Source: Sulfomarinibacter sp963733915 (GTDB taxonomy: Bacteria; Acidobacteriota; Thermoanaerobaculia; Thermoanaerobaculales; Sulfomarinibacteraceae). From it: a DNA stretch of 64,000 bases. This document shows positions 1 to 7,526 of the stretch, piece after piece (position 1 is the stretch's first letter; each line of letters starts with the position of its first letter). The position numbers were made by a program, and so were the translations under genes. The notes beneath the pieces were generated by a model. The model ran no database searches, had not been told where the DNA came from, and saw nothing but the letters and a program-made list of their open reading frames with translations. Where the stretch lies: the NCBI GenBank assembly GCA_963733915.1, contig CAVTEP010000011.1, positions 992,001 to 1,056,000 on the forward strand, read 5' to 3'.

Positions 1-433
1 CACGGGGTCCGCCCCCGCGAAGCAGCTGGACCAGTACACCCTCCGCTACGTCGTCGCGATGGTGGCCGGTAGCGACGGCCGCGAATCCGCCCGATTCTTT
101 GAGGTCGAGCAGGGCGTTGTAGCGGAGTCGGCGCCAGGTTCCTTCGCGTCCCGAGCTCAGCGGGCCGATCGGGTCGATTCGCAGGATATGGCAGGGAATA
201 CCCAGCTCGGCGCAGATGGCCTCGCAGAACGAGGCGTCGCGGTCCGCCTCCTCGCCGCGGATGCCGTGGTGCACGTGCGCTGCCTCCGAGCTCGAGCCCG
301 AGCTCGTCCGTACGCAGCAGATAGAGCAGGGCGACCGAATCCGGCCCTCCGGAAAGACGCCACCAGGACTCGTCCTGCCGACCAGCGCGGGAAACGCGCG
401 GTGAAAGTGGCGGACGAAGCTGTCGGCGAGCAT
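1..433 (-). CDS. tilS: tRNA(Ile)-lysidine synthase TilS, N-terminal part, cut by window edge, frameshifted
   Basis: TilS is the PP-loop ATPase that converts C34 of tRNA-Ile(CAU) to lysidine. Read on the minus strand from ATG at 433, the protein opens with MLADSFVRHFHRAFPAL. The ATP-binding motif SGGPDSVALL then appears in a second frame, and reading returns to the first frame with HVHHGIRGEEAD and later TGHHRDDVAE, the family's HH and DD motifs. Two apparent one-base indels, near 375-390 and 290-300, break the frame and compensate each other. The gene runs off the left edge, so its C-terminal domains are not visible. A tRNA with a CAT anticodon lies just upstream. The motifs make the family call good; whether the frameshifts are real is doubtful. 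Confidence 0.72.
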   Translation of the reverse strand, partial: MLADSFVRHFHRAFPALVGRTSPGGVFPEGRIRSPCSICCVRTSSGSSSEAAHVHHGIRGEEADRDASFCEAICAELGIPCHILRIDPIGPLSSGREGTWRRLRYNALLDLKESGGFAAVATGHHRDDVAEGVLVQLLRGGGPR

Positions 434-499
434 GGGTCATCTTAACCCTCTTCACCAATTCCGGCCGGCCGGATTCCCCGAGAATCCGGCGGCCGGAAT

Positions 500-574
500 T
501 GGTGGCGGTGGGTGGACTTGAACCACCGACACAGGGCTTATGAGACCCCTGCTCTACCCCTGAGCTACACCGCC
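500..574 (-). tRNA. tRNA with CAT anticodon (elongator tRNA-Met most likely)
   Basis: The acceptor arms GGCGGTG and CACCGCC pair perfectly and an encoded CCA follows a discriminator A. The D stem is GCTC/GAGC, the anticodon loop CTCATAA gives CAT, and the T arm is GGTGG-TTCAAGT-CCACC. The loop matches elongator Met. tRNA-Ile2 also has CAT before modification by TilS, whose gene is adjacent, so Ile2 cannot be excluded by eye. Confidence 0.93.
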
Positions 575-610
575 CGACCGAGGACTATAGCGGCAGGAAG
601 GGTCTGAGTC

Positions 611-671
611 TAGGCCGCATGTCTCACCGTATCGCGGGCCGCAGTCGCGAGGTGGTGAGATATGCGACCTA
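611..671. repeat. Short inverted-repeat element, TIR family, copy 1
   Basis: An 18-base left end TAGGCCGCATGTCTCACC (611-628) and a right end at 654-671 are inverted copies matching at 16 of 18 positions. They enclose 25 bases. A longer relative with nearly the same ends lies at 4271-4452, and degenerate copies at 26126-26157 and 32163-32179. No coding capacity. Confidence 0.7.
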
Positions 672-708
672 AGATCGGCTGGAGGGAGGTCGCGCTATAC
701 TCGATTCG

Positions 709-918
709 ATGGCGTTTGAAGCTCCCGAAGAGGAGTTGGTGGCTTGTCCGAGTTGCGGCCTGCAGGTGCCGGAGCGCGAGCTCGAGGAGTGCTTCATCTG
801 TAAGGTCCATTACTGTCAGTACTGTGCGGTCCTCGATTTCGGTCGGACCTTCTGCTCCCATCGCTGCCGGGGTTTCTTCTTCTGGGGAGACGGCGACCAG
901 GACGAGAGGGATTTCTGA
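709..918 (+). CDS. Small zinc-finger-like protein, function unknown
   Basis: The 69-residue product has four Cys-pair motifs: CPSC, CFIC, YCQYC and FCSHRC. The spacing suggests binding of one or two zinc ions, as in FYVE/treble-clef or HIT-like knuckles. The ending GDGDQDERDF is acidic. It lies six bases before the start of the aminotransferase-like gene, so the two are probably cotranscribed. No Shine-Dalgarno is close to the ATG; instead a TATACT hexamer ends seven bases upstream, compatible with a leaderless mRNA. No specific function can be assigned. Confidence 0.7.
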   Translation: MAFEAPEEELVACPSCGLQVPERELEECFICKVHYCQYCAVLDFGRTFCSHRCRGFFFWGDGDQDERDF

Positions 919-923
919 TCGCG

Positions 924-2129
924 ATGGGTCGACGCCACGACGAGCTGTTGGAAAAGGCCGGCGCGGTCCCGATTCTGCAAGTGGGGGCCGAACGTCTGAT
1001 GGTCGCTCAGAAGGCCGAAGGCCCGCGCGTCTTCGACATCGATAATGTCGGCTACATCGACTTTATCGGCGCCGGCGGTGCCACCATCGTCGGATACGCC
1101 AATCAGTTCGTGCTCGATGCGGCGCGCAAAGTTCTCGCCGGCGGTGTCCCTGAGGGTTTTCACGTACCCCAGGAAGTGGATCTCGCCGAGACTCTGAGCC
1201 GGTTCCTTCCCTGGGTCTCGAGCTGGTGGTTCTGCCGGAGCCAGGACGAGGCCTTTCAGCACGTGCTCCAGTGGGCGCGCCAGACAACCGGCAAGAGCCG
1301 TTTTCTCGTGCTTGACGGCGGCGCTCCGTTGCGAATAGGAGCGCCTCCCGAATTATCGATCGACCCTTCCAATCCGATTCGTGAGGTCCGCGGCTGGGAC
1401 GTCCCGAAGATCGTCGCCGCGCTGACCAGCGGCAGCAAGAAGCTGGCGGCTCTGATCCTGGACCCCCTGATGGGCAGATTCGGGGTCGTCCCGCCGCCCG
1501 ACGGTGTGTTGCAGGAGATCGCCGAAGCGTGCCGCGACACCGGCGTTTTGCTGGTCATGGACGAGCGGATTTCAGGCTTTCGCGTGCACCGCGGGGGTGC
1601 AGCCGCCCGCGCCGGCATCACCCCAGACGTTGCAGTATACGGGGCCGCGCTGGGCGGGGGTTTCCCGATAGGAGCGGTCGCTTTTCGCGAGCAGCAGGCA
1701 CCGATGTCCGGTTACGATCCCCTTCCGACTCCACATCCGGTGGCCCTCGGCGCGGCCGAGGCCATCCTGTCGATCCTCAAAAACGACGCCGTCTACGAGC
1801 ACCTCGAGAAGCGCACCGATCAGTTCGTTCAGGGCCTCCTCGCCTTGGCGGAGCGGTTTTCGCGTCCGATGACGATCAACCGGATCGGATCCGTGTTTTC
1901 GATCTATCTCACGGATCAGCCGCTGGTCGACCGCAGGGGGCTCGAGGCTTCAGACGTCGATGGCTACCGCCGGTTTGCGGCCGCCCTTCGCACCGAGGGC
2001 ATCCTGCTGCCACCAGAGGTGGGCCGGGCCGCATTCGTCTCCAGCACCCATGGTGCAAAGGACGTCGAGGAGGCGCTCGCGGCGTGCGAGAAGGTCCTTC
2101 TCCGGATGCACCGGGAGGACCTCCCGTAG
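924..2129 (+). CDS. Class III aminotransferase-like protein (GSA aminomutase fold) lacking the catalytic lysine
   Basis: The 401-residue protein follows the glutamate-1-semialdehyde aminomutase / class III aminotransferase pattern: VFDIDNVGYIDFIGAGG near residue 37, DERISGFR at 213-220, and YGAALGGGFPIGA at 239-251. In active members the last motif reads LGKxIGGGxP, with Lys forming the Schiff base to PLP; here that position is Ala241. The upstream SGTEA phosphate-binding motif is replaced by SQDEA (106-110), and the usual GCYHG is absent. I infer a pseudoenzyme or a protein with a new role rather than hemL. It sits in a probable operon between a zinc-finger protein and hflX, with four bases between its stop and the hflX start. 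The reading frame is intact. Confidence 0.8.
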   Translation: MGRRHDELLEKAGAVPILQVGAERLMVAQKAEGPRVFDIDNVGYIDFIGAGGATIVGYANQFVLDAARKVLAGGVPEGFHVPQEVDLAETLSRFLPWVSSWWFCRSQDEAFQHVLQWARQTTGKSRFLVLDGGAPLRIGAPPELSIDPSNPIREVRGWDVPKIVAALTSGSKKLAALILDPLMGRFGVVPPPDGVLQEIAEACRDTGVLLVMDERISGFRVHRGGAAARAGITPDVAVYGAALGGGFPIGAVAFREQQAPMSGYDPLPTPHPVALGAAEAILSILKNDAVYEHLEKRTDQFVQGLLALAERFSRPMTINRIGSVFSIYLTDQPLVDRRGLEASDVDGYRRFAAALRTEGILLPPEVGRAAFVSSTHGAKDVEEALAACEKVLLRMHREDLP

Positions 2130-2132
2130 CCC

Positions 2133-3449
2133 ATGGAAGCGAGAGTTCTCAACGAGCAAGGGGACCGTGGCCGCGAGCGCTCGGTGCTTGTCGGCCTTGC
2201 TGTGCCCGGTATTCCGAGGCCGGTGGTCGAGGAGCACCTCGACGAGCTCGAGCGGTTGGTGGACACCGCCGGCGGCGACGTCGTCGCGCGCGCCGTCCAG
2301 GAACGGGCTCGGCCGAATCCGGCGACCCTGGTTGGCCGGGGCTTTTTGCAGCGGATAGCGGATCAGTGCCGCGAAGACCACGTCGAGTCGCTGATCTTCG
2401 ACGAGGACCTCACCGCCTCGCAGGTCCGCAATATCGAAGGTGAAATGCCGCCCACCGTAAAGGTCCTCGACCGCGCGGCGGTGATCCTGGATATCTTCGC
2501 CCAGCGCGCCCGCAGCCGCGAGGCCCAGACCCAGGTCGAGCTCGCCCAGTTGGGCTATCTGCTGCCGAGGCTGACCCGTCGTTGGCGGCACCTTTCGCGA
2601 CAGGCCGGCGGGATCGGAACTCGAGGCGTGGGCGAGACCCAGCTCGAGATCGACCGCCGGCTGATCAATCGCAGGATGGCCCAGCTGCGCCTCAAGTTGG
2701 AAGTCATCGAGCGCGACCGGCGGTTGCGCCGGGAACGGCGCTCCGATCTGCCGACGGTCGCCATCGTCGGGTACACCAACGCCGGAAAGTCGTCACTCTT
2801 TCGCCGACTCACGAGGGCCAAGGTGCTGGTCGAGGACCGGCTGTTCGCAACCCTCGATCCACGGGCCCGAAAAGCGGCGCTCGGCGAAGAGCTAAGCGCC
2901 GTGTTGACCGACACGGTCGGGTTTATCCGCAAGCTGCCCCACGACCTGGTGGCGCCCTTTCGCTCGACCCTCGAGGAGGCGACCGACGCCGACCTCGTGC
3001 TGCATGTCGTCGACGCCACGCACCCCGCATGGGAGGAGCAACTGCGAGTCGGTGAGGAGGTGCTCGAGGGCCTGGGCGTCGAGCGCGATCGTGCGCTCGT
3101 CGTCCTCAACAAAGTCGACCTCATCGGCTCGGCTCGTGCCATCGGTGGTGGGCGTCGCATCGGTTCGGTTGCCGTTTCGGCGCTGACCGGCGAAGGCATC
3201 GCCGAGCTTCGCCGAGTCATCCGGCGGGCAGTCCTGTCGGCGCCCGGCATCTCGATCCTCCGCGTGCCGCTCGCGGAGGCCGATTCGGTGCGTCGAGCCG
3301 TGGCACTTCCACATCAGCTCGCGCAGCGATTCGATGACAACGCCGTTGAACTGGCGATGCGGGTTCATGTGAATTCCCTGATTGAGTCGGACCTCGACCA
3401 ATTCCGAATCGGCGCGTGGCCCGACGGGAGCAGCGAGGGAGGAGGCTGA
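2133..3449 (+). CDS. hflX: GTPase HflX
   Basis: HflX is a ribosome-associated GTPase that splits stalled 70S ribosomes under stress. The 438-residue product has the HflX N-terminal domain (about 25-200, including GIGTRGVGETQLEIDRR at 160-176). The G domain carries the P-loop GYTNAGKS at 213-220, the DTVGFIRKLPHDLV switch region typical of HflX, and NKVD. Length is normal. It starts four bases after the aminotransferase-like gene, and its stop overlaps the next start (TGATG), so translation coupling with the FmdB-type gene is likely. Confidence 0.95.
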   Translation: MEARVLNEQGDRGRERSVLVGLAVPGIPRPVVEEHLDELERLVDTAGGDVVARAVQERARPNPATLVGRGFLQRIADQCREDHVESLIFDEDLTASQVRNIEGEMPPTVKVLDRAAVILDIFAQRARSREAQTQVELAQLGYLLPRLTRRWRHLSRQAGGIGTRGVGETQLEIDRRLINRRMAQLRLKLEVIERDRRLRRERRSDLPTVAIVGYTNAGKSSLFRRLTRAKVLVEDRLFATLDPRARKAALGEELSAVLTDTVGFIRKLPHDLVAPFRSTLEEATDADLVLHVVDATHPAWEEQLRVGEEVLEGLGVERDRALVVLNKVDLIGSARAIGGGRRIGSVAVSALTGEGIAELRRVIRRAVLSAPGISILRVPLAEADSVRRAVALPHQLAQRFDDNAVELAMRVHVNSLIESDLDQFRIGAWPDGSSEGGG

Positions 3450-3931
3450 TGCCGGTCTACGAGTTTCTCTGCACGAAATGCAACCGTATCTACAGCTTTC
3501 ACTCTTTTTCGGTGTCAGCCGAAAAGGTCCCGGTGTGTCCCAGATGCGGAGAAAAGGACCTGAGTCGGGTGCCGTCTCGATTCGGCGTGGCTGCATCTTC
3601 GAAGGCCGCAAATGTCGGTGCCGACGCAGGCGCGGACGCGGAGGACCCGCGCGTCGAGCGCGAGATGATGCGCTTTGCCGCCGAGCTCGAAAACATGGAC
3701 GAGAACGACCCGCGCGCGATGGCGTCCGCCGTGCGCCGCATGACCGAGATCGCCGGCGAGCCTGTCACCCCGGCGATGGAGGAGATGATCCGCCGCCTCG
3801 AAGCCGGCGAGGATCCGGAAAAGGTCGAAGAGGAAATGGGTGACGCCCTCGAGGAAGAGATGGGGGAGGAGGGTGGGGGCGGCTTTGGCGGTGCAGCGCC
3901 GACCCGTGACGACGGCCTCTACCCGATGTAA
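3449..3931 (+). CDS. FmdB-type zinc ribbon protein with long acidic tail
   Basis: The first 50 residues form the FmdB/CxxC regulatory zinc ribbon: MPVYEFLCTKCNRIYSF, then CPRCG. The remaining 110 residues are rich in Glu and Asp and end in a Gly-rich stretch (GEEGGGGFGG). The ATG at 3449 overlaps the hflX stop and follows GGGAGGAGGC; an upstream in-frame ATG at 3416 inside hflX is less likely. FmdB-like proteins are named for a putative formamidase regulator, but their real role is unknown. The acidic extension is longer than in most members. Confidence 0.8.
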   Translation: MPVYEFLCTKCNRIYSFHSFSVSAEKVPVCPRCGEKDLSRVPSRFGVAASSKAANVGADAGADAEDPRVEREMMRFAAELENMDENDPRAMASAVRRMTEIAGEPVTPAMEEMIRRLEAGEDPEKVEEEMGDALEEEMGEEGGGGFGGAAPTRDDGLYPM

Positions 3932-3935
3932 GAGT

Positions 3936-4262
3936 CGGAAGAATTCGGAATTCGGAATTAGGAATTAGGAATTTCCACCCGACCTCCCCCAACACCCAAA
4001 CCGGTCGCTGCCCCGGCCGCTGCTCTCTGGCCCTGCCCTTGTGGTCTGTCCCTGTCGCCGGGCCTGATGACCGGAATTTCCAAATCTCGATCTCACGCAA
4101 TTTGGGATGAGCCGAACGTTCCGACGTTGGGGTTGGTCCCTCGAAGTCTCAGGGATGGGTGGGTGGAACGTTTCAACGTTGAACGTTACAACGTTCCACC
4201 CACCCGTCCTCGAGGTGAGGGCTTTCTACTCCAACGTTTAACGTTTTAAGGTGTAACGATCT
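3936..4262. repeat. Intergenic tandem-repeat palindromes (GGAATT and AACGTT types)
   Basis: This gap holds no gene. It begins with GGAATT units (3941-3972), then a CCACCC core. Later come AACGTT units at 4114-4127, 4166-4196 and 4232-4262, flanked by GGGTGGG and CCACCCACC. Two repeat classes are thus joined in one gap, both abutting G/C tracts. Confidence 0.75.
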
Positions 4263-4270
4263 AACGAACC

Positions 4271-4452
4271 TAGCCCGCATGTCTCACCGGGTTTCGTCGC
4301 GAGGACGGCGAGGCGCCGTGCCCAGTGGGGTTTTCGACTCGAGGGGCGCGGAGACGTACTCAGCAGTACGTTGAGCACCCCGAGCGGAGAAAGCACCGCT
4401 GGGTGCGATGCATCGCCGGCCGCAGCAGAAAGCTGGTGAGATATGCGGGCTA
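4271..4452. repeat. Inverted-repeat element, TIR family, long copy
   Basis: The ends TAGCCCGCATGTCTCACC (4271-4288) and 4435-4452 are inverted and match at 17 of 18 positions. The 146-base interior contains smaller dyads such as CGTACTCAGCAGTACG and has no ORF. The right end lies at the phosphoesterase stop. MITE-like structure; no transposase is visible in the window. Confidence 0.7.
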
Positions 4453-4462
4453 GTGGGGGCGG

Positions 4463-5356
4463 CTACGCCGCGACCCGTGCTCCGGCCGCCGGGCTGCGCA
4501 ACGTCAGGAGATCGATTTCCGGCGGCGCACCGACACGCACCGGCACCGCGCCTACGCCCACACCTCGCGACACGTAGAGGAAAGCCTCTTCCCGGCGGTA
4601 GGGCCCGGCGATGTAGCGGGTGCTGAAGCGGGCGACGTTGAGGTGACGACCGGTGAGTGCGATCTGTCCGCCGTGGGTGTGACCTGACAGCGTGAGGTGG
4701 GCGCCGGCAGCTACCGCCTGGTGCCAGCCCTGCGGCTGGTGACAGAGACAGAGCCGGTACGAGGTCGGGTAGGATCCGAGGACCGAGAAGTCCGGTCCGC
4801 GCCCGCCGCGTGCCTGGAGGTCCTCGATCCCGACGATGGCCAGCGAGGCACCGTCCCGCTCGAAGCTCACGCCGTTGTTGACGAGCGGCTGAATGCCCGC
4901 CGCTTCGAGCGCCCACTCCGACCGGCGGGGGTCGATGAAGTGATCGTGGTTGCCGAGGATGCCCCACACGCCCATCGGCGCCGAGATGCCGGAGAAGCCA
5001 CGGACAAAGAGATTCGCGTCTGAAGAACGGCGGTCCATCTGGTCACCGGTGAAGACGATGAGATCGGGCTCGAGATGGACAGCCATGTCCCGGATCTGCG
5101 TCATCCGTGCAGCGTCCATATAGGGCCCGGCATGGACGTCCGATATCTGGAGGATCCTGAGTCCGTCCCATGCGGCCGGGAGATTGGGTAGATCGAAGCG
5201 CTGCCGGCGCACGCCGGGCAGATCGGTGGCGGTTGCAAAACCATAGCCCGCAAATCCGAGCGAGCTTGCTGCAGTCAAACTTGCGTTCTTGAGAAACTTT
5301 CTACGCGTCAGCAATGTGCGGGATTCCTCCGGCGACCGCGGTCGCCGGGGCGCCAC
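4463..5356 (-). CDS. Tat-exported metallophosphoesterase
   Basis: The calcineurin-like phosphoesterase motifs are present in order: ISDVHAG (DxH), FTGDQMDR (GDxxD), GNHDHF (GNHD), and SGHTHGGQ (GHxH). The N terminus has a twin-arginine signal TRRKFLKNASL (about 17-27) followed by a hydrophobic stretch, so the enzyme is probably exported folded with its metals. The closest known group is the YkuE/YaeI-like phosphodiesterases; the substrate cannot be told. At 297 residues the length is normal. It is divergent from the MFS gene. Confidence 0.88.
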   Translation of the reverse strand: MAPRRPRSPEESRTLLTRRKFLKNASLTAASSLGFAGYGFATATDLPGVRRQRFDLPNLPAAWDGLRILQISDVHAGPYMDAARMTQIRDMAVHLEPDLIVFTGDQMDRRSSDANLFVRGFSGISAPMGVWGILGNHDHFIDPRRSEWALEAAGIQPLVNNGVSFERDGASLAIVGIEDLQARGGRGPDFSVLGSYPTSYRLCLCHQPQGWHQAVAAGAHLTLSGHTHGGQIALTGRHLNVARFSTRYIAGPYRREEAFLYVSRGVGVGAVPVRVGAPPEIDLLTLRSPAAGARVAA

Positions 5357-5456
5357 GGGTGGATTTCGCTATTATAACACCAAAAGGAGATGCAGTCATT
5401 CCAATTGGCGCTACAATTCGGGACCGAGTTCGATTTCTATGGTCGAAGGAGAAGCC

Positions 5457-6749
5457 ATGACCGACTCTCGATCCGGCGTGGGTCCGACCCAGGCGCCGGC
5501 CATGTACCGCTGGGTGGTGTTGGTCGTCATCAGCCTGGCGATGTTCGCCAATTACTACATCTATGACTCGATCGCCCCCATCGCCGACATATTGAAGTCG
5601 GAGCTCGGATTTACCGACGCCAATTACGGGATGCTCTTCTCGGTCTACTCCCTGGCGGCAGTCATCGTGCTGTTGCTCGGCGGAGTGATCATCGACAAAT
5701 ACGGCACCGCCAAATCCACCGTTGTCTTTGGCGCCATCTGCACCTTTGCCGGGATCCTGATGGTCACGACCTCGGACTTCTGGGTCATGGTTGCGGCTCG
5801 ATTTCTTCTCGGTTTGGGTTCCGAACCCTTGATCGTTGCCATCACCTGCGCCCTGGCGAGGTGGTTCAAAGGCCGGGAACTCAGTTTTGCCTTTGGCATC
5901 AACCTGACCATTGCTCGCCTCGGTTCCTTTTCTGCCGACTGGATGCCAACCTGGGTTCCATCGGCATTTGAGGGCTGGCAACGTCCGCTGATCATTGCGG
6001 CCGCGATTGGAACGCTGTGCGTTGTGGCGGCCGTCGCATATGGCGCCCTGGAGATGCGTGCTAGTCGCCGTTACGGTCTCGGCAAGGCAGGTGAAACCGA
6101 CAAGTTGGTGCTCTCCGACCTCTTCCGATTCAGCAAGTCGTATTGGTACGTCGTGGCGTTGTGTCTGACCTTTTACTCCGCCATCTTCCCGTTCCGGGGT
6201 TTCTCCATCAAGTTCTTCATGGAAGCCTGGGAGGTTACTCGCGATACCGCGGGTCGATTCAACAGTGTGCTCCCGCTGGCTGCCATGTTCGCCACGCCGC
6301 TTTTCGGGCTCTTGGTGGACAAGGTCGGCAAACGGGCGCTGTTCATGGTCTTCGGTTCATTTTTGATGATGCCGGTCTTTCTCATGATGGCGTATCACAT
6401 CACCCCGCTGGTGGTTCCGGTGGCCATGATGGGGATTGCTTTTTCCTTGATCCCAGCCGTCATGTGGCCTTCGGTGGCCTACATCGTGGATGAAAAACGG
6501 CTGGGAACGGCCTATGCGGTCATGACCCTGATCCAACAGCTCGGTGTCATGGGGGTGCCGCTTCTCATCGGGTTCTTGAACGACCATTATCAGGCGAGCG
6601 CAGCGAACCCGACGGGCCACATCCCGGGGATGTGGGCCTTCAGTACCCTCGGTTTCCTCGCACTCTTCTTCGCCGTCATGCTACGACGCGAGGAGACCGG
6701 ACCCAACGCACACGGCCTCGAGACCATCACGGCGGGGGGCTCGCAGTGA
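5457..6749 (+). CDS. MFS transporter
   Basis: A 430-residue carrier with about twelve hydrophobic segments. The MFS loop 2-3 signature appears as GGVIIDKYGTAKS, repeated in the second half as GLLVDKVGKRA. The ATG at 5457 follows GAAGGAGAAGCC and gives the usual short N-terminal tail; an upstream in-frame ATG at 5289 would add a charged, non-family extension overlapping the phosphoesterase start. Substrate unknown; organic-anion or sugar-acid carriers look similar. Transcribed alone, divergent from the phosphoesterase. Confidence 0.88.
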   Translation: MTDSRSGVGPTQAPAMYRWVVLVVISLAMFANYYIYDSIAPIADILKSELGFTDANYGMLFSVYSLAAVIVLLLGGVIIDKYGTAKSTVVFGAICTFAGILMVTTSDFWVMVAARFLLGLGSEPLIVAITCALARWFKGRELSFAFGINLTIARLGSFSADWMPTWVPSAFEGWQRPLIIAAAIGTLCVVAAVAYGALEMRASRRYGLGKAGETDKLVLSDLFRFSKSYWYVVALCLTFYSAIFPFRGFSIKFFMEAWEVTRDTAGRFNSVLPLAAMFATPLFGLLVDKVGKRALFMVFGSFLMMPVFLMMAYHITPLVVPVAMMGIAFSLIPAVMWPSVAYIVDEKRLGTAYAVMTLIQQLGVMGVPLLIGFLNDHYQASAANPTGHIPGMWAFSTLGFLALFFAVMLRREETGPNAHGLETITAGGSQ

Positions 6750-6827
6750 GACGAGCAGAGCTCAACGAGTCGCGCGATGCCGCGTCGACGACACCGAAAA
6801 CGTAGGTCGGGTATCGGCTGACGGTGG

Positions 6828-6953
6828 TTGTCGTGGCTATGTGGCCATGGCCGGTCGCTCCGCGACCTGGCTATGAGGCTATGAAGCACGAAGCGGGCGT
6901 GGCACCTACATATTGGGAGGCGGCTGGGCCCCCATAGCCCCATAGCCTCATGC
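6828..6953. repeat. Intergenic palindrome of GGCTATG-type repeats
   Basis: GGCTATG/GGCCATG units on the left (6832-6888) are answered by CATAGCCC units on the right (6935-6953), in inverted orientation. Same architecture as the other intergenic repeats but a different unit sequence. It separates the convergent MFS and zinc-ribbon genes. Confidence 0.65.
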
Positions 6954-6954
6954 C

Positions 6955-7389
6955 CTATTTCTTAAACAACGCGTCAAATGCCGACCGTGCGTCGGTCGCC
7001 TTCTCGGGCTGAGCCGCCCTGAGATCGCGCATGACCTTGGGTTTGAAAAACGAGCAGTTGTTGGCCTTGGTCTTGCTCTCGACCCGTTTGGCGATCGGCT
7101 TCTTGCATTCGAATCGGGATCCGGTATCGAAGAAGCTGCAGTTGGTGCACGAATGGAGCGCTGAACCGCAGGATGGGCAGTTCTGTTCTTTTGCGACCTT
7201 GACGTCGCCGAGTTCCTTGCCGCAACGCGCGCACTTGAAGGTCACGGCCGTGGGTGCCCCGACGCCGCGCCCGCGTGGGGCGCCGTCGTAACGCTTGACG
7301 CCGTCGGTTTTCGGTTTCTCGCGTTGCTGCCGCTCGCGGTCCCGGTCGTCGTCCTGATACCCGCGATGTCGATACTTGCGGTCGCTCAT
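6955..7389 (-). CDS. Zinc-ribbon protein, function unknown
   Basis: The 144-residue protein has a basic, low-complexity N terminus (about 1-45, rich in Arg, Asp and Gln). A zinc ribbon follows (FKCARCGKEL ... CPSCGSALHSC), then a second cluster of Cys (TNCSFF, FECKKP, NNCSFF). The repeated CSFF motif is distinctive. A GAGAGAT stretch precedes the ATG. I do not recognise a named family; nucleic-acid binding is plausible. Confidence 0.72.
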   Translation of the reverse strand: MSDRKYRHRGYQDDDRDRERQQREKPKTDGVKRYDGAPRGRGVGAPTAVTFKCARCGKELGDVKVAKEQNCPSCGSALHSCTNCSFFDTGSRFECKKPIAKRVESKTKANNCSFFKPKVMRDLRAAQPEKATDARSAFDALFKK

Positions 7390-7410
7390 TAGATCTCTCC
7401 TGGGTCGATT

Positions 7411-7519
7411 CTAAACCCGTCTCCGTTTCCGTCTCCGTTTCCGTGCCCGAAAACAACACTCCGTTCCCTCGAATTGATCAATCGGAGACGGAGAGCGGAG
7501 ACGGAGACGGAGACTGGCA
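7411..7519. repeat. Intergenic palindrome of GTCTCCGTTTCC-type repeats
   Basis: Left arm of GTCTCCGTTTCC units (7419-7442), right arm of GGAGACGGAGAC units (7484-7514), in inverted orientation around an AT-richer centre. The same unit recurs at 17850-17915 and 20215-20250. Confidence 0.7.
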
Positions 7520-7526
7520 CGGGTCC

